Positions 36,401 through 48,400 of a DNA stretch of 64,000 nt are shown here, piece after piece. Source of the DNA: Pleodorina starrii (Eukaryota; Chlorophyta; Chlorophyceae; Chlamydomonadales; Volvocaceae). The notes under the pieces were generated by a model. It saw nothing but the letters and a program-made list of their open reading frames with translations. It made no database searches and was not told the DNA's origin. Position 1 is the stretch's first letter; every line of letters begins with the position of its first letter. The stretch covers positions 4,402,001-4,466,000 of the forward strand of contig BRXU01000001.1 of assembly GCA_030267565.1 (NCBI GenBank), read 5' to 3'. Both the position numbers and the translations under genes were made by a program.

Positions 36401-39400
36401 GCAGGCGGCGAGACCCCAGACCCCAGACCAAAGCCCTCCTCCGGCATTACGCATATACCGTAGCGCACGCGGAATTTTGGAATGGCGGTCGTGCTGCGGT
36501 CGTGTGGATGTCCCACAAGCCCAGCTCCCACACGCCCTACTAGCCGGTGTCGCAATGCGCACGATGGAATCAGCTACACCCTATCAGCCCGCGTGCCAAG
36601 TGTCAGGGGGCCGGAGTACAGATCGATCGATCGATGGGGTCCTCCGGTGATTCCTTACCGCTGGGATGGCCCGCGCGCGGACCTCCGCCAGCTGTTCCGA
36701 CACCGCCTTCAGCTTGGCCCGCAGCCGCGCCATGGCGCCGCGCAGCAGCCCCGCCTGACCCTCCGCACGCCCGCGCAGCGACCGCTCAAACGCCGCCTCC
36801 CGCTGCGCCGCCGCCAGCGCCTCCGACGCGCGCGCGAGCGCCACCACCTGCGACGCCGACGGCGCCATCGACTGCTGGCCAGCTGCCGCCGCCAACGGTC
36901 CGCCAACGGTCAGCGCTGCAGCCGCCGCCGCCGCCGCCGCGGCAACGGTCGAGTCTGCGGCGGCGCCTCCGGCGCTGCCGGAGCTTCTGCCGCGACGCCT
37001 GGCGGCGAAGGACCCCGCAGCGCCGGGCCGGCGCAGGCTGCGGTGGTGGTGCCCGGCGGCGCCGCCGCCGCTGCGTCTTGACGCGGTCAAGGTGCCGCTG
37101 TCGCTGCTGCCGGCCGCGGAGTGGCCGCCAGCGGAGGTGTGTCGGCTCGCCAGTCCGCCGAGGATCCCGGCACCACCGCCGTCGATGTAGGCATGGATGC
37201 GCCGCTCCAGACTCGCCACCTCGGCCGCCTTCTGTGCCTGGTACTGGCTGCAGAGGTCCCATAAGAGGCCCACATCCCCCGGGGCGAACAACGTGGCGAA
37301 GTTAGGGGCATCAAGGAGGGTGAGACGTGGAGCCCCCTTCACCTTCAGCGGCACGCCCACATCGGCCCACGGCAACCAGTGTTGGCTCCTACGGTAAGGC
37401 TCCTTCACGTGCGCCTTGCACCGTCCCATGTTCGGCGGCCGCGCCGCAACCCCGTCCCCCGCCCCCAGACCCGTCACACCGCATGCGTGTGGTGCGCAGT
37501 TGAGCCCCTGCAACCCGTCACACCGTATGTGTATGTGTGGTGTGCCGCCAACCAGGCCGCACCTGAACTGCGCCTGCACCAGCTCCAGCTCGCGCACCAG
37601 CTCGCCGCGAGCCGACTCCGCCTGCGCCACCCGGCGGCTGCAGTCGCTCTCCAGCGCGACCAGCCGCGCCGCGGCCTTTTCCTCGGAGGAGCGCTCGTTC
37701 GCCGACACCGCCACCGCCACCGCCACCGCCGCCTCGGCCTTGGCAGCGGCCTGCTCTGCGCAGCGGCGCCGTTCCTGCTCGATCTGCCGCTGCAGGTCCT
37801 GCGGGCGCAGGAGGTTGTCCAATACCGCCCAAGTCTCGGTGTGCGTGGAATCGAGACGACGGGGTGAGGTGTTGCTGTTGCGACGTGCTGAGGGGCGCTG
37901 GGTCTTTCGTCCCATCTGGTCACGCAAGTCCAGCTTCTAGGTACCCCACCGGGGACACGATCGGTGGCCGGACGGTCGACGCTTTAAGGCGGCCGTCCGG
38001 CGCCCGTGCCGGCTAGCCCTATCAACGCACCCACGGATCGCGCTGACGACCTCATGAGGGCTCGCTCCTTCCCTGGCGCTCTTTCGCATGGCGAGGGGGC
38101 ACCAGGTGGGCAGGGAGGGCTCCACGGTACGCCGACCCGTGCAATCGCTACCGTTACCTGCACGTGCGCCGCGTGGCGTGTCGTGAGCTGCTGCCTGTCC
38201 TCCTCCACAGCCGCCTGGAGGTCCACTGTCTGCCGCCGCAGCTCCTCCAGGTCGGCTGCAACTGCCTCGCTGCGGCGAGCCGCCGAGCTCGCTGCAGCCT
38301 GATGGGGCGTGGGAAGGACGTGGGAAGGGCGTGGGAAGGAAGGGGCGTAGGACGTGGGAAGGGCGTGGGAAGGAAGGGGCGTAGGGCACCTAACTGTACC
38401 CGAAGGGGCGTACGGCTCAGGGCAAACCCTGACTGTACCTGAAACCCGATGACGGGGGACTGACGGGGGAGGGCGCTGTTGCCGGACACGATGGCACCCA
38501 CAGCAGACCCGCAGATGCCGCAATGCGCACATGCAACATGATTAGAGATGAGAAAGATGTCTTTGGAAAGGACATAGGCGCAACCCTACGCATGCGGTCC
38601 TCGCCGCACCTGCAGCTCGGCCCTCTCCTCCTCCCACTCGGCCTCCCGGGCCCTCAAGTCAGCCTGCGAGCACGGGGCGGCAGGCGGGCAGGCGGGCAGG
38701 CGGGCAGGCAGGCAGGCGGGCAGCAGTGGCACGCTTGAGTAGGCGGCTGATATGTGATGCGACATGTGATGGGCTTGTGCCCAGCCCGGACCTCCGGCAT
38801 GGCTGCTGCCACCGGCTGCCACGCGCCGTGACACGCCGAGGGCAGCTCTTGCCTTGATACGGTACACCAAGAGAGACAGCGCGATGGGAAGCCAGCACGC
38901 CAAACTTTGCACAGCAGAGCAAACGAGTGCCGACCATGCCAAGCCGCCACCATGCCACCCCTCCGCCCCTGCTGTTTGTTCTCTCGCCGTCCGCCCCGTG
39001 GCCCGTCCGCCCCTCCTGTCCGCGCCCTACACGCAGGTCTGCAGTCGGCAGTCGGCAGGCCCGTGAGGTTCTGAGTTGACTCAGAATGCGCCAGCGCAGG
39101 AACCTAGTGGTCCCTCATTGTAACTCTCGCGCCCTACACGCGGCGCAAGGCACCCGCTCCTTCTCACCTGCAGCTCCCTGATGGCCTCCCGGTACCGGGC
39201 GATCCGCGTCAGTGCGTCCCAGCGGCCCACGCGGATGCCGCTCATCGCCGACTGGCGCTCAGCCTCGTGGTGGGCCTGTCAAGTGAGGGAAGACCAGGCC
39301 ACCAGGCCACGCGGTTCATGGGGTCACCGCTGGAGACCGTCCCAAGGTTCCGGGAGCGTGTCCGCGACGCCGCGGCTCCCAAAACAGCACAGCACAGCAT

Positions 39401-42400
39401 GCAGATACCAGCCGCCGCCGCGGCCGCCGGGGTTTGTGTGCAGTTTCCTGAGGCCATGTGATCCGAAATTCCCTTTCACCGCGGCCACTCTACAAACACG
39501 CATGGCCTGACACGCACGTTGAGAAGCACGGCTCCAAGGCCCTTACATGGCCGCCGCCCTTGCACAGATTGCCATTACCGCTCCATCCTCCGAAACCACA
39601 CCTGCACGCTGGCCAGCAGCAACTCGAACTCTTGCAGCTTGGCCTCCACAAAGCGCGGCGCCGCCCGGGCCTCCGCCTCCGCCAGCTGGGAAGATAGCGC
39701 CTCGGCGCGCTCCGCCGCCCGTGCACCGCACTCGGCGGCTCGCCGCTCCGCCGCCGCGAGGCGGCCCTCCAGGCTCACGATGAGATTCGCCCGTCCCTGG
39801 CGCAGGGAATGCCGGACGTTGGCCAGGTGCAAAGTGCGTCAAGTAAGCGGTATGACGTATGCGGACGGGATGACGGAAGCAGGATGACGGAGTAAGTAAG
39901 CGGGATGACGGACTATATGGAGAGTGTTACACCCGCCTGCCGCCTTAGGATGCCACGCCGTGACGTAGCGCGGCGCAACTCGAGCCCGGGGCCGCTCGCC
40001 GCAGCCTGCCTACCCGTTCGGCTTGCTGCAGCCTCTGCCTCAGCGACTCGGCCTCGGCTCGCCAGGCTTCCGCGCGCTCCTCCGCGCGCTCCGCAGTGGC
40101 GCGGGCGGCGGCGGTTGCAGCATGCGCCTGCGTATCGCGACGAGGTACAGGGTCAAATTCAAGAAGTCCACAAGCGCACAGGACCAATGGTCGGAGGAAG
40201 TAGTACACGGGGGGCGCGGCCGATGGGTTAGCAGCTTGCGCCCCCTGGTCCCCACCAGCGTTGGGACGTGGCACCCACCTGAAGCGACTCCGTCCTGAAC
40301 CGTCCTTCACTGGAGTCGCTGCTCTGCGGGGCGAACACACGCACACGCACACACATACCGACATACGTTGCCAACGCAAGTCGCTGCGCAGTATAACCAA
40401 AGAAGCGCGGGGTTACTTCCTAAACAGCACACACCGCACGGCCAGGCGCGAAACGGCTCCAGCCCGTGTTGCCGAAACAAGTGCCGCCCGGCAGGGGAGG
40501 GTGGCAGTCACGGCGGTATGCGCCGGACATCCTTTTGGGTACCCCGTAACACGGTTCATTCAAGGGACACCTCGGCACAAGTGATTCCGACCCCTAACGC
40601 CTCTGGAGGCGGTGCTCGGTCCGTGCACGGCCCCTCCTGCCTCACCTGCGCCGTGCTGCTGTGGCTCTCCCGCAGCGACACCAGCAGCCGCGCCCGCTCG
40701 CCCTTCTCCTGCGCCACGGCGGCCTGCAACCACGGCCCAGCCCCAACAGTGGACAGACGGACAAAGTGTACGAATGACGCAACGACCGAGATTCCACGGA
40801 CTCCATGCCCTGCGACGTGTGCCCATCCAAACCGGCGCACGCCACGCCGACATCGCACCGACTACGGTTATGGCACCCCGAATAGAGCCGAGCCGACTGA
40901 CTGACCTTGAGCGCCGCCGCTTCCTCCTGGTGCGACGCCAGCTCCGCCGCCGCCCTGGCCCGCTCCGAGTCGAGCTGGTGCTGTAGCGCCGCGGCGCGCG
41001 CCGCCGCCTCAGCGGCCCCGGCCAGCAGCGCGTGTGCCTCGTGGCCGCTGCCCTGGTGCGCGGCATCCAGCTCCCTGCGGGCGGCCTCCGCACCAGACAG
41101 CTCCGCGCTCAGCCTGCAGACGTGCAGAGCACACCCCCGGCAGCAGGGAGTGCGAGCCGGCACCGGCAGGCCTCAGGAACCCAGAGCCTAAGCGGTCCCA
41201 AGTCTACGCGGCCCCAAGTCTACGGGACATACACGGGCGCACAGGTCCTTGGGTGGCGGCGGCCAGGGCTGTGTCGGGACATACAAACATCATCATAATT
41301 GGGGTATTCTATTCTACTGTCCTGCGGATTCGGTCAAGATACACTGCACTGCTCCTTCTGTGCAGCCAGACCAAGATGAAGAATGGGGAGAGGACCGTTG
41401 GGTTCGCTGGCCTTGGCGCAGGGCGAGACACAGGGGGGTGCGGCGAGCGCAACAACACGCACGCAGTCAGTACCTCGCCGCCTCGGCGCGCCACGTGCGC
41501 AGCTCTTCCTCGAGCTGTTGCGTTGACGCCAGCTGGCGCTCCGACGCGGCCGCCTCGCGCGCCGCCGCGGACGCGTTGAGCAGCGACAGCTGCGCCCCCA
41601 GCTCCTTGCTGCGCTGCTTCCACTTGTCAGCGCGGGCCTTGTGCTTTGCAGCCGCCGTGGCGAGGGCGACGGCCTGGGCGTGCGACACGCCTGCGCATGC
41701 CAAGCGCACGGTGGGGGTGAAAACGACGACAGCAGGCGGGTGCACCGGTGATCCTCCGGCTTCCACCGAGAAACGCCTCATTCCGGTGTGCGAACTTCAT
41801 GATGAGTGCAGAGCAGCTGGCATGACATAGTCACATAGTCAAGACTGGCGTGCTAACGGGAGTGTTGGCATCGAAACCTCAAGAAGACCTGATATGCGGG
41901 AGCGCATCCAGCCAGGCAGCAAGCCGTTGCGCCGTCTTGAGAGACCTCACCTGCGGGCCCCGCGGCGTCAGGCTGCGACGACGACGTGGTGCCGCCCTGA
42001 CTCGCGGACGGCGGCAGCCCCTGCGGCCCGCTAGGGCGGCTGCCGACGCTGCTTCCGGACGGGTGCTGCTCCGTTTGCAAGCTCCCGCTGCGGTCGGAGC
42101 TGGCGTCCAAGCGCGGCGCCGTGTCCCCACCGCAGGACGACGAGTCGGCGGCCGCCCTGGCTGATGGCTCCGCCGCCTTGGGCCCCTCGCGCACAGACGG
42201 ACCGGTGCAGGAGGACTCCCAGCTCAGCCAGGGAGGCGGTGCCGGGTCGGAGGAGGGCGTCGCGCAGGCCGCCGTGCCATGCGCCGACGATGACGACGGG
42301 GCCTGCGCTATCACGGACTGGGAGCTGGCCAGCCCTGCCAAACCGATCAGCGATCCACAAGGAGGGCAAGATCGGCCGAAGCGGGATAGGATGGGATGGG

Positions 42401-45400
42401 GCGGGATGGGGTGCAATGGCGAGTGTCCAGATACCGATACGGTCGGCATCCCAACGCACGCACCGGCCCATGAGCCCATGAGCCCCCCTCCCCCTCCACC
42501 CTTGACCCACCCCCAGCCCAGCATCTGGCCTCCCCCAATCCCCCCTTCTTGCGTGGAGTTGTTTCCATGCGGATCTAGCGGGCCCAGCACGTCAGCGTCA
42601 GCGTCCTCCGGAGGCCCAGCGCGTCGCAGCATGCGCAGGGTCATGGAACACGAGGAAGCCGCACTGCGCGCGGCACACAGCTCCCCGCGCGGTCCGTGCA
42701 CCCCGCCCGCCCCCATTAACGCCTCAATGGGGGGACGTACCTCCGCCCTGGGACGGCAGCGTGCCGTCAGACGGGGGGTTGTAGCTCAGGCAGGAGGTCG
42801 CCGGCGTCGGCGTGCTGGTCACGTTGGAGAGGTCGCCTTGTCGGGTTTGCCCTGGCGGCAAGTCCTGGAGGCGGGGAACCCGCGGGCAGGGGAAACGGGA
42901 CATATGCACATATCCCACGTCAGGTCAGGTAACCCCCTGGCTTGACTGTCCGTCGCGGTTCAGAGCACTGGCCTGGAAGGTGGATCGGCCTAACCCAGCC
43001 TCTCAGTCTCAACCCAGCTCAGGGACGCGGACCCCAACCAAAGTGCACATCATTATCGTAGGCCAGGGTTGGGCTTTTGCGGACTTGCCTGCGCCGCGCT
43101 GCCCAACTCCGCCCTGAGCAGCCCCACGGTGGTGTCCATGGTCGCCAGCTCCGAAACCAGCCGGTCCAGACTCTGCGGCCGGCGGAACAAACCAACCGGA
43201 AGCAGGGGCGGCCACCCAGTAATAACAACCTCAAGAAAGGCACGGCAGCGGCGAGAAACCGGGATGCAAAGCAAGGCCAAGAAGGGCAAAGCCGGTGCGC
43301 CGTTAATTGCGCCAAGACTGCGACCTCCGGACACAATCCGGGTAGCGGGGGCTGTGCCCGTCGGCGCTGTGCGCTGTGTGCGGGTTCGCGACGCACCTGG
43401 TGGACCTGGTCCGCCTGTGCCGCTTGCGGTGTCGGCGCGGCTGCCGCCTGCATCCGGTCGCACAGCGCTTGGAGCGCCGCGATGCTGCCCTCCAGGATCC
43501 TGGACAGCTGCGCGGCACCCGCCATCCTGCTGGCGGCCTGCGGAGCACCGGTGCCCACACGCAACATCGAAAAAATGGCACGCGTGGAGACACGGCGGGG
43601 GAAAGTCGCATGGCGCGCCAGGCACGGCTTGCCTGCCCCTCAACGCTGAATCCAAGACTTGAGGCATGTCTGTGCCATTAGGTCATTAGGTCCAAGGAAC
43701 AAGGGGATGGAACAGCGTGTGAACGTGCGTTTGCGCTGACGCAGCCAGCCGACCTGGTCCGCGTGTCGCCGCCCCACGTCGCCGTCCTTGGCGGCTGCCG
43801 CCTGCAGCCGCTGCATCAGCTCCTTGCAGCGCTGCAGCTCTCCCTCCAGGTGACTGCACCTGAAGCCCACGTCCTCGCGCTGCTGCGCCAACACGCGGTG
43901 CTCCTCCCTGAGCCGCTGCAGCTCCTCAAACACGCCCGCCCCCGAGCTCGAGGACCGGGTCGGCGAGCCGCCCGCAGTGCCGCTGGCGTCCCGCCGGCTG
44001 GCTGACGATTTCGTCGGCGACGACTCGCCGCGTGAGCTGGTGTCCTTGCCGGGGCTGCCTCCTGCCCTGGTGGGCCCTGCAGGGGATGCACCGATGACCG
44101 TTGGCTAATGACACGCTCCTCCAAGCTACCAAGCACACGTCCAGCATAACCACGCACAGAGTGGGTATCACTTTCAATCGGGCTGTTCGGCGGCGTTGAG
44201 ATACTCTGACCGTCCAGAGCAAATTCGTTTCACACTGGGACCAGGATCTGTGCCGTGCCCCGGCCCCCTTGCGCCCTCACGTCAGCCTCACGCCCGCACC
44301 TGCCGGCAACGCCGGCCCCACTCTGGGGCCCGCCCTGATGGCCTGCAGCGCGGAGGCCAGTTGCTGCATGACTCCCGAAAGCGTCCCGGGCGCCAGCGCC
44401 GAATCGGTGGAGCCGCCAGCGGGCGCCGCGCCGGGCGCGGAGGCGGCGCGCCGCGCCGGGCTGCCGGCCCGCCTTGCTGTGGCCGCACCGGCGACCAGGC
44501 CGCTGACGGGCGCACCCTGGTGGTGCAGGCGGATCAGGAGGCTGTTGGCCGTGCTGAGCGCGGAGGCGATCTCCGCGTTCGCCGTGGCGAGTTGGTCCTG
44601 GACGCAGGGAGAAAAGGAACACGACGCACAGGCAACGGACACACATCGTTATGGTGACGTGGGTGCCACATGCGGTCTGGAACTAACTAGGAAGGATTGG
44701 CGATGGGTGCAGCGTAACACGCAGGCATAACAGCTTGGTTGCAAGCGCAGGTATTGCGAAACTGGGCTCGGCAGATCCAGGCGGTCGAGCGTACTGGGAG
44801 GCCGCCCCCAATGAGTGTTCCCTTCGCTCTCGGCGGCTTCCCCGGCGAATTCCTCCGCCCTCTTTCTTACCTTGAGCCTGTCCACAGACGCGCTGCCGGC
44901 CTGGCCGCCCGGCTTGGCCGGCGCCGCCGGGGGCCGTGGGGCCTCGATGCGCACCACCGCTGCAGCGTTCGCCTCCGCCAAGGCGCCTGCACCACCATCG
45001 GCAAACGCGCACAGGCCACAAAGCCTCAACTCTCTTCAACCTGTTGCTGAACTCCGGTAGCAGCATCCGGGAGCCGGAGGCAGACATCCCTGTACATGTA
45101 CTCAAGCCGCCACCCCTGTTTCTGTCATCATCTGCCCTGGCGACGGACACTAGCGGGACCTGCTGACTTCCCCCTCATCATCTCCGCTGCGGTATCTTCT
45201 TTTTATCCCCTTCATCATCAGTTCCATCATCCTTCCAGGCAACATGGGCCGCTGCGGCTAGAAGGTCTTACACTGGAGCCGCTCAATCTCCGCCTGGCGC
45301 TTCGCGACGTCCACACGCAGCTGCGCCACCTGCTCCGCCAGGTACTCGGCGTCGGCAGCCGCGTCCGCAGCCGCCGCGGCCGGGTCGGCGGCGGCGAGCC

Positions 45401-48400
45401 GCCGCGGCGCGGCCGCCGCACCGGGGCGCGCGACTGCGCTCGGCACGGAGCCCTGCGGGGAAGCGCAGGGAGGAGAGGCACCTTCAGTTGCGGCTTGTTG
45501 CGAGGGGCTGGCCAATGGCTGCTGCCATCTGCGCACCGCAGCGTTAGCAGCGAAACAGGACAACCCCCCAAACCCAGAATATGAAACCGCCGCCGTCAGA
45601 TGGCGGCATTGCCGCGCGCAATAGTCAGGGGTGCCTAAATCGTCGCCATGATTTTGCACACGCTGCCATGGTAACCGGCGTGGCTAGATTGTCGCCATGG
45701 TAACCAGCGTCCATGGACGGGCCCCTCCTCTGCCCACGCACCCTCACGGGAGACGGCGAGCGGCTGCGGAACGCCGGCTTGGCGGCGCTTCCGCCAGCGA
45801 AGGATGCACCGCTGCGCTTCAGCTCCTCCACGGAGCGCCCCTTGGCCGCCAGCTGGTCCTTCAGCTCTGAGATGCGCTGCTCGCGCTGCAGCAGTTTCTG
45901 CCGCAACTCCACCTCGCTCCTACAAGAGCGGGCAGCCGCGGGGCCACCGCGGTCGTCGGATGCTGCATTCGACGCGGAGCCAAACCGGACTGCTCCCGGT
46001 GCTACTACGGTACTCTGCGGCGCGCCATGTACTCCTCGATTATAAGAGCGGCAACGGGTCCCCAAAGTCACCACCAGAGGTAAGTGAGCGAGGATGTAGA
46101 CCAAAACAACGGGGCCCTGTCAAGGCACATGCGCTCGAACCCTTGGGTGCACTGCGCGCGTGACTCACCTCGCAGCTGCACGCATCTTCCGCACCGCCTC
46201 CGCCTCGGCCATCTTGGCACGCATGATCTCACGGGACAGACCCGCCAGGCCCTGGGGCACCGGCTCGGCCCCGGCGACCGACCCCGAGCTCGCCTGCGAG
46301 GGGAGCGCGCTGCTGGCGGCCACCTGCAGGGACCTGCGAGGCAGCAGGCAGGCAGGCAAAGCGCAAGCGGGTTGAGCTCTGGACACATGGGCGCGACTTG
46401 GCTTGCGCTCAGCAGTACACCCACCACACGCAAAGCCACAAAGCCCGTTGCGACGTCCCTCGACATATTCCGGCCACCAACATGTTAATAATAAGCCAAT
46501 GACCTACCCCAAGCTCTTTTTTCTTACCCCCAGCTGCCCGACACGGGCACGCGGCGTGCTCCTCCGGAAAGCGCGCCACTGCCCCGGCCGCTGAATGCCG
46601 CCGCCCCCGTGGCGCTCCCCGCCGAGGACGTGACCGCTGTCCTTTCGATCCGCGCCAGCGTCGCCTCCAGGGAGGCCACCGCCGCGCCCGTCACGTCGCG
46701 AAGGTCCTCCAGCTCCCTCACCTGCGCCTCCGCCGCCGTCAGGGCCTCCTGTTCGGGTTAAGGAGACGAGGATGATGATGAGGAGGGAGGGAGGGAGGGA
46801 GGGAGGGAGGGAGGGAGGGAGGGAGGGAGGGAGGGAGGGAGGGAGGGAGGGAGGGAGGGAGGGAGGGAGGGAGGGAGGGAGGGAGGGAGGGAGGGAGGGA
46901 GGGAGGGAGGGAGGGAGGGAGGGAGGGAGGGAGGGAGGGAGGGAGGGAGGGAGGGAGGGAGGGAGGGAGGGAGGGAGGGAGGGAGGGAGGGAGGGAGGGA
47001 GGGAGGGAGGGAGGGAGGGAGGGAGGGAGGGAGGGAGGGAGGGAGGGAGGGAGGGAGGGAGGGAGGGAGGGAGGGAGGGAGGGAGGGAGGGAGGGAGGGA
47101 GGGAGGGAGGGAGGGAGGGAGAAAGGCGCCTTGCCAGCCGATAAAAGGAACGGCGCGATGGGCCGCTGCGGCCCCAAGTCCGAGCCAAGCAGCAGCTCTT
47201 CTCCCACACCTTGCGTTATCATCAAGTTGATGCTCACAGGGCCGGGCGCATCAAGAGTAAGGGTTGACGGTAACTAGCCCTGGGACAAGCCGTGACAGCA
47301 AACGATACCAGGAATACGAGCCGTCGGAGCCGCCCCTGGGTGTCCGTTTCCCGGCCCGGCTTCCGGCCAGAAAGGCTTCGCGCACCTGCAGCGTCTCCAC
47401 CTGGGACTCCAGGTACGCCGCCTTGCTCTCCGCGCACGTGGCCCGGGCTTCCACCTGGTGCAGACGGGACGCATCCACCTGCGGGGGGCATCCACGTGTC
47501 CAAGCAGCGTGCGCACCGTCGTGGGGCCTAAGGACGCTCAGTCCTGAGGAACGAGCTCCGCGGGCCGCTGCCCGTGCGATGCCCAATCCCCAATCCGAAG
47601 ATTTGCGATTAGAGCAGAAAGCGCCGTCCGCGCCTGTCCGCACATCTATCCGCACGTGGACGCGAGCTCACACGCACGCACGCACCTGGCCCGTCAAGGC
47701 CGCCGCAACCCGCTTCTCGATCTCCGTGTGTGCCGCCGTTGTGATCTCGGCTATGCGCTGTTCCGCGAGCTCCACGTCTGCGTCATCACAGGGGGGGGAC
47801 AGGGAGTGATGTGCTCCTTTACATACCACGGGGGGGAAGCCGTCGGCAGCAGCACACCAACAATCCACAGCAATGGAGCGAGAGGTCCTGCGCAAAGGAT
47901 CTGGCCGGCCGGGCACCAGCCGCAGCGTGGCGGTTGTTACCCTCTTCCCGACCAGCCACCACACCTTTGGAGGCCAGGTCCCTCGTGGCCGTGAGGCGCT
48001 CCTGCAAGACGCAGCAGAAACCTTGGTAATGGTTGTGGTTTTAGTGCTTATGGTTTTGGTGGTGGCGCTGCAGCTGCCCGGTGGCGGTGGTGGTGGTGGT
48101 GGCGGTGCATGGTGGTGGTGATGGTGCTCCTTCCTTCCTTCCTTACCTGCAGCTCCCGGATCTCCCGTATCAGCAGCTGCCGGTCCTGGTCGTGCACCTC
48201 GCTGAGCTGCTCCCGCAGCGCAAACAGAGCGGCGGAGCCCTCCGTCCGCGCTTGCGTGATCAGCAGATCAGCGGCCGCCAGCTGGGCCTGCGGCGAGCAA
48301 GGTGTCCCAAAGGCGGTCCCATGAAGTTGACGCGTCAAGCAGGGACCAGAGGGCCCCTACGGCGGTTGCCAGCCCGAGGACCGAGGTCCGTCGTCATTTG

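Larger units (their letters stand above)
33457..45919 (-). other. Giant coiled-coil gene, C-terminal segment (24 exons)
   Basis: Exons 5' to 3': 45919-45742, 45452-45272, 44986-44871, 44597-44300, 44076-43754, 43537-43397, 43172-43089, 42864-42741, 42334-41951, 41690-41474, 41113-40906, 40723-40646, 40127-40014, 39796-39602, 39275-39168, 38663-38610, 38298-38158, 37798-37563, 37247-36659, 36316-36212, 35913-35399, 35256-34950, 34652-34104, 33831-33457. Coils alternate with Ala/Ser/Gly-rich linkers (42334-41951, 37247-36659, 34652-34104). Exon 43172-43089 has a GC donor. Exon 34652-34104 contains an Ala-rich tract and SALDISQLTSLSVEDVRHLL. The last exon ends with a Val/Glu-rich helix and TGA at 33457-33459. 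Confidence 0.75.

Noticed and set aside
42335..42716. Upstream extension of the open frame before exon 42334-41951 as coding
   Set aside because: The frame is open, but no acceptor gives the needed phase and the sequence is simple Gly/Pro-rich. It is treated as intron.
46739..47237. Long open frames across the GGGA array (Ser-Leu-Pro-Pro or Gly-Gly-Arg-Glu repeats)
   Set aside because: They exist only because a 4-base repeat without stops is open in all frames; the array lies in an intron.
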